Shown here in pieces: positions 59,428 through 64,000 of a DNA stretch of 64,000 nt. The stretch is taken from the NCBI GenBank assembly GCA_020744425.1, contig JAGMUV010000004.1:186001-250000 (forward strand), read 5' to 3'. Origin of the DNA: Dactylonectria macrodidyma (lineage: Eukaryota > Ascomycota > Sordariomycetes > Hypocreales > Nectriaceae). The translations under genes and the position numbers were made by a program. How positions within the stretch are numbered: position 1 is the stretch's first letter; the number at the start of each line of letters is the position of its first letter. The notes under the pieces are model-generated. The model did no database searches and was not told where the DNA came from. It saw nothing but the letters and a program-made list of their open reading frames with translations.

Positions 59428-62400
59428 ATGCGCAACCTTCGCAACATCCGATTCGGCCATTGCCGTCGCCCAGACCTTACGGCCGCGTGCTGGGACCCTG
59501 AGCGGGACGACGTCGTATGCACGGCTGGGCCTACGCCGCAGAGCCCCAGCATTGAGCTGCTGAGAATCACTGGTGATCATGACATGTAAGTCCGATTCTT
59601 TTCTTGCCAGAGGCCCTTGAAGCCTGGGAGCTTTGAAGCACCCACGTAAAAAAAAAAAGCACATGATGGAAGACCCGGTCGGTTAGCTAACCCATGCCAC
59701 CAGTTCGATCCGGTCCGTGGCGACCTGGGATGCCCCCAGCCCGAACCCGGATCTGCCCGTAGACAGGGTTCTGAGCATCCAGTATCTCAGCGGATCAGCG
59801 ACGACCTGCTTGGTTCTCGAGGGTGGCGACATCATCACCGTGCAAGAGGATGAGTTTTCCGGTGATGGTGCTCACATTGAGATCGTCGGCTCCATCGACG
59901 ATGGCATCGCTGCCGCCCGCTGGTCCCCCGATGAGGAGCTGCTAGCAGTCGTCACCAAGACCAACTCGCTCATATTTATGGGCGCCTCCTTTGACCCAGT
60001 CGCCGAAGTGTCCATGACGGCTGAGGATCTCAAGGCGTCCAAGCATGTCTCCGTCGGCTGGGGCAAACGCGAGACGCAGTTCCAGGGCCGTGGCGCAAAG
60101 GCCCTGCGAGATCCCACCATCCCCGAAAAGGTTGATCACGGCCTCCCAAGCCCTTACGAGGACAACGCAGTGACCATTAGCTGGAGAGGAGACGGCGCTT
60201 ATGTCGCCATAAATGCTGTCGAGGCCGGTGCGCGCCGTATCATCCGCGTCTATTCTCGGGAGGGCGAGCTAGACAGTGCCAGCGAGCCTGTGGATGGACT
60301 TGAGGGCAGTTTGAGCTGGCGGCCCTCTGGCAACCTCATGGCAGGTATCCAAAGATTCTCGGATCGAGTAGACGTTGTATTCTTCGAGAGGAACGGCCTG
60401 CGGCATGGCCAGTTTACCCTTCGTTCCCCTACGGGACCGGTCACATCTCACGAGAGGATACGCCTGGAGTGGAACTCGGACTCGACCGTCCTGGCAGTCA
60501 TCTACAAGGACATGATTCAACTCTGGACCACGGGAAACTACCATTGGTATTTGAAGCAGGAAATCCCCACCAACTCGGACTCTTCGTGTCTGGCATGGCA
60601 CCCCGAAAAGGCTCTGCGCTTCGCTGCTCCGTCGTCCACCGGTGTCCTCGTCACCGAGCACATTTTCTACACGGCACGAGGATCATGCCTCCCACCATTC
60701 GACAACGGCGCAGTCGCCGTTGTTGATGGAGAGTCGGTCAAGCTGACCCCTTTCAGGACGGCTAATGTGCCGCCGCCCATGTCCTTGTTCGAGATTTCCG
60801 CTGCCTCGGCGGTAGTCGACGTAGCTTTCGGATATCAGAACACTACAATCGCGGTTCTACATCGGAAAGGTGTTGATGTGTACGAGTGGCCACTGAAGAA
60901 TGGCAGGTCAACCAAGCCACAGCTCCTACGCAACATCCCCTTCAAAACAGAAAGCGTCACTGCATATCGTGTTCCGCTAAGGATCACTTACACTTCTAAC
61001 ACCAAATTTTCCTGCTTCACTTACCAAGATCAAGACTCTGATCAGCCGTTTGTGTCGTTTGAGAACCCTGATGATGAAAATATGACTGTCATTGCTGCTT
61101 CTCACGAGCCCTTGAGGGCAACAACGACCTACCAAGATGATTCGACTTTAGAGGGCTATGGCCAGGACAACTCAGGGAAACTGTATCGGATAGGACAGCT
61201 GGATAAAGATATCCTCCCCATTGAGTTTCAGACACAACTCCCTTGGTTCGAGATCACCAAGGTCGAGGGCGAAATCGTCGCATTTGGGCTGTCAAGGAAT
61301 GGACACATCTACGCCAACTCACGACTCCTCGCCAAGAACTGCACGTCCTTCGTTGTCACACCCACCCACCTTGTCTTCACTACCAACAACCACTTGGTCA
61401 AGTTTGTGCATCTATCAACTGATGTTGAAGGTAATAAGCCCACTTTTTCTAATATATACACTCCTAACGCGAAATAGAACTCGAGATCCCCGCGGATGAC
61501 CCTGAAAAAGACGAGAGATGTCGCAGCGTCGAACGCGGTTCTCGCCTCGTCACCGCCATCCCGACGAGCATGAGCTTGGTGTTCCAGATGCCCCGAGGCA
61601 ACCTTGAGACCATTTTCCCCCGAGCCATGGTTTTAGCGGGTATCAGGGATCTCATTGATGAGAAGAACTACGCACGAGCGTTTTCCTACTGCCGCACGCA
61701 ACGTGTAGATATGAACATTCTCTATGATCACCAGCCGGATCAGTTTTTGGCCAATGTTGGGTTGTTCTTGGATCAAATTCCGGATGTTACTTATGTCGAT
61801 CTGTTCCTCTCTTCTCTTCGGTAATGACCTTCCAGATTGACTTCGGGAATAGGGCTAACTAAGTACAGACCAGAGGACGTCACCGAGAACATGTACCAGG
61901 ACACCAAGCGCCCCAAGGCCCAGCTCCCTATAATCACGGCCACTTCCGATTCGGCCCCAGCCCCCAGATCCTCTGCCGCTAAGGTCAATGCCATCTGTGA
62001 TGCCCTTCTGAAGGGCCTTCAGAGCCGCAAAGACACTAACCTCCAGAACACCATCACCGCGCACGTCTGCAAGTCGCCCCCGGCGCTCGACGATGGTCTG
62101 AATCTTGTGGCGGATCTGATGCGGGAAGACGAGAAGCTCGCCGAGAAGGCGGTTGAGCATATCTGCTTTTTGGTCGATGTCAACCGCCTATACGAGAACG
62201 CCCTAGGACTCTATAATCTCGAGCTTGCCCTTCTCGTCGCCCAGCAGTCTCAGCGAGATCCCCGAGAGTATTTGCCCTTCATGCAGAACCTTCACAAGCT
62301 CACCGAGCTCCGCCGCAAGTTCGAGATTGACGACCATCTCGCCCGCCGCGAAAAGGCTCTCGTTCACCTCCAGAACCTCGACGCCTTCGACGAGCTCGTC

Positions 62401-63549
62401 GCTTACACCACGCAGCACAGCCTCTACCACGATGCCCTCCGGCTCTACCGATACGACCAGCCGCGCCTGCATATTCTCACTGGCGCATACGCAGAGCACC
62501 TAGAGGCTACGTCTGCCTATCGTGAGGCAGGTCTGGCGTACGAGTCCCTTCAGAACTACGCCAAGGCGACGAGCTGCTACCGCGCTGCTGGCGCCACGTG
62601 CTGGCAGGAGTGCCTCTTCACAGCGCAGCAGCAGGATCCTCCACTTTCAGCCGACTCCATGACTGAGCTTGCCACCGCCCTTGCCGATGCCCTCTGGGAG
62701 GCCAAGGACTACGCCTCGGCTGCTACGATCCACCTCGAGACGCTCAAGGCTATCGACATGGCTGTCCGGTGTCTCTGCAAGGGATACCACTTCGCCGAGG
62801 CCATCCGCACAGTCGTGCAGCGCTCCCGGCCGGACCTCCTCATGGCGGCCGTCGACCCGGGCCTGGCCGAAGCCCTCGGCACCACGACCGAGTTTCTGGC
62901 CGACTGCAAGAGCCAGCTCAACGCCCAGGTTCCACGTATCGTCGAGCTCCGTCGCAAGGCCGCTGAGGACCCGTTGGCCTTTTACGAGGGCGAACGCGGC
63001 GGCGGCCTCGACATCCCCGACGATGTCTCGGTGGCCTCGTCGCGCGTCAGCACTAGCGCCTCGCTATTCACGCGTTACACAGGCAAGGCAGGCAGCGTGG
63101 GCACTGCCGGCACGGGCGTCAGCCGGGCCACCAGCAAGAACCGGCGCCGCGAGGAGAAGAAGCGCGCACGTGGCCGCAAGGGCACTGTCTACGAGGAGGA
63201 ATACCTCGTCAACAGCGTCCGCCGTCTCATCGAGCGCGTCAATGCCACAACTCCAGATGTCGAACGCCTCGTCTTCGCCCTCGTTCGCCGCGGCATGCCC
63301 GAGCGCGCCCGCGCCGCCGAGGCCCTCATGGCCGACGTCTCCGAAACGTGCGCCCGCATCGTCGCCGACGTTTTTCCCTCTTCGGGCGAAGAGAAGACAG
63401 ACGAGCAGCAGCAACAGCCGGATGCAGAGCCCGCGTGGAAGGCTACGGGTGGCGACGCCGTCTTGCAGGAGTTTGTGCTGGGGCAGTCCAAGAGGCTGGA
63501 GCCGCCGCCTGTGACGAACATGAAGAAACTGACGTTGTTGGGATCATAG
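59428..63549 (+). CDS. elp1: Elongator complex protein 1 (Elp1/Iki3)
   Basis: Four exons (59428-59585, 59704-61430, 61478-61820, 61869-63549) give 1302 residues, the usual length for Elp1; all introns are GT..AG and preserve frame. The start MRNLRNIRF is typical of fungal Elp1. The N-terminal half carries the two WD40 propellers (AARWSPDEELLAVVT, VTISWRGDGAYVAIN, LSWRPSGNLMAGIQ, LEWNSDSTVLAVIY, CLAWHPEKALRF). The second half is a helical TPR-like solenoid (LYNLELALLVAQQSQRDPRE, AYREAGLAYESLQNYAKAT). Near the end is the basic cluster SKNRRREEKKRARGRKG followed by EEYLVNSVRRLIERV, matching the conserved C-terminal dimerisation/tRNA-binding part. Elp1 scaffolds the Elongator complex, which makes cm5U34-type modifications on tRNA wobble uridines in the cytosol. 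Confidence 0.96.
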
Positions 63550-64000
63550 ACAAAAGGGGGTTTGGAAATAGACGGGGCGGCATTCGATCTAACAACGGGG
63601 TATCCGTGGACTATTGACGACTTAAAAATAGACAGGAGGGAAAGGGGCAAGAATCATGACACGGCTGAGCACAAATAACGGACATGTAAAGAGTTTATAT
63701 CAATCAGCATCAACCGCGTTCACCGCACATGTTCCCATTCAGAGTTTGACCCACGACGACTAGACACGCCCAGTTAACAAAAAGAATAAAGGAGAAGAAA
63801 AACCCACGTTCGCCTCCGCTATGAAGAGAACACAAAAAAAACAAAGCCCCTCCACGAAGACTACACTGTAGAGCAACTAGAACTAAACTAGGACTTTAAA
63901 AAATAAGGTAAAGAGGTTGTGGACTCGATGGCCTTTATATCCCGATCCCAAAAGCCGTTAACAAATAAACATGTGTGTTTTGCCATGATCCAAACCATTT
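63550..64000. other. elp1 3' flank
   Basis: Downstream of elp1 the sequence becomes A-rich (poly(A) runs near 63790 and 63830), compatible with the 3' UTR and terminator region. No further gene starts before the window ends. Confidence 0.5.

Noticed and set aside
1..64000. CRISPR arrays, bacterial-style operons, phage or virus-derived genes
   Set aside because: The sequence is eukaryotic with spliced genes; no regularly spaced repeats or viral hallmark proteins were seen.

Overview
The window is nuclear DNA of a filamentous ascomycete (Pezizomycotina; probably Sordariomycetes, perhaps Hypocreales). The basis is gene content (fungal-type Pet8 and Sal1 carriers, Ssn8, Ypd1, Elp1, a DUF3984 protein, NB-ARC/TPR and LaeA-like families), short introns of about 45-160 nt with GT..AG ends and CTAAC/CTGAC branch sites, GC-rich coding DNA, and one AT-richer block whose decay looks like repeat-induced point mutation (RIP). 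Species cannot be fixed from the sequence alone.

Layout. 0-6.7 kb: 3' end of a WDR48/Bun107-type gene, a mitochondrial S-adenosylmethionine carrier (pet8), a small mitochondrial-type protein, and a short protein with a PAM2-like peptide. 6.7-12.8 kb: a 6.1 kb stretch of normal GC with no gene I can support. 12.8-17.1 kb: divergent pair ssn8 (cyclin C) and sal1-type Ca2+-dependent mitochondrial carrier. 18.1-19.2 kb: a LaeA-like/TAM methyltransferase pseudogene whose splice sites survive but whose frame is broken many times. 21.1-26.1 kb: a single-pass membrane protein with a DUF4097-like C-terminal region, convergent with a BTB-domain protein. 28.8-30.9 kb: tRNA(Ile)-lysidine synthase. 33.3-42.6 kb: a zinc-finger-like protein, a coiled-coil protein and an AKAP7-like 2H phosphoesterase. 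42.6-43.2 kb: ypd1, the histidine phosphotransfer protein. 43.2-50.8 kb: another long stretch without a supported gene, becoming AT-rich after about 48.8 kb. 50.8-55.9 kb: a decayed block holding a SesB-hydrolase/NB-ARC/TPR (NLR-type) pseudogene, a rhodopsin-fold (PTH11-like) membrane-protein pseudogene and an unidentified pseudogene. 57.0-63.5 kb: a DUF3984 protein divergent from elp1 (Elongator subunit 1).

How the genes relate: most intact genes are single-copy housekeeping genes with no operon-like logic. Two act on tRNA (lysidine synthase; Elongator), two are mitochondrial carriers, and two belong to signalling or transcription control (Ypd1 phosphorelay; cyclin C of the Mediator kinase module). 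The accessory signal is in the pseudogenes. I found no intact previously undescribed system. The best leads are the decayed NLR block, the decayed methyltransferase, the PAM2-like protein, and the two long gene-free stretches.
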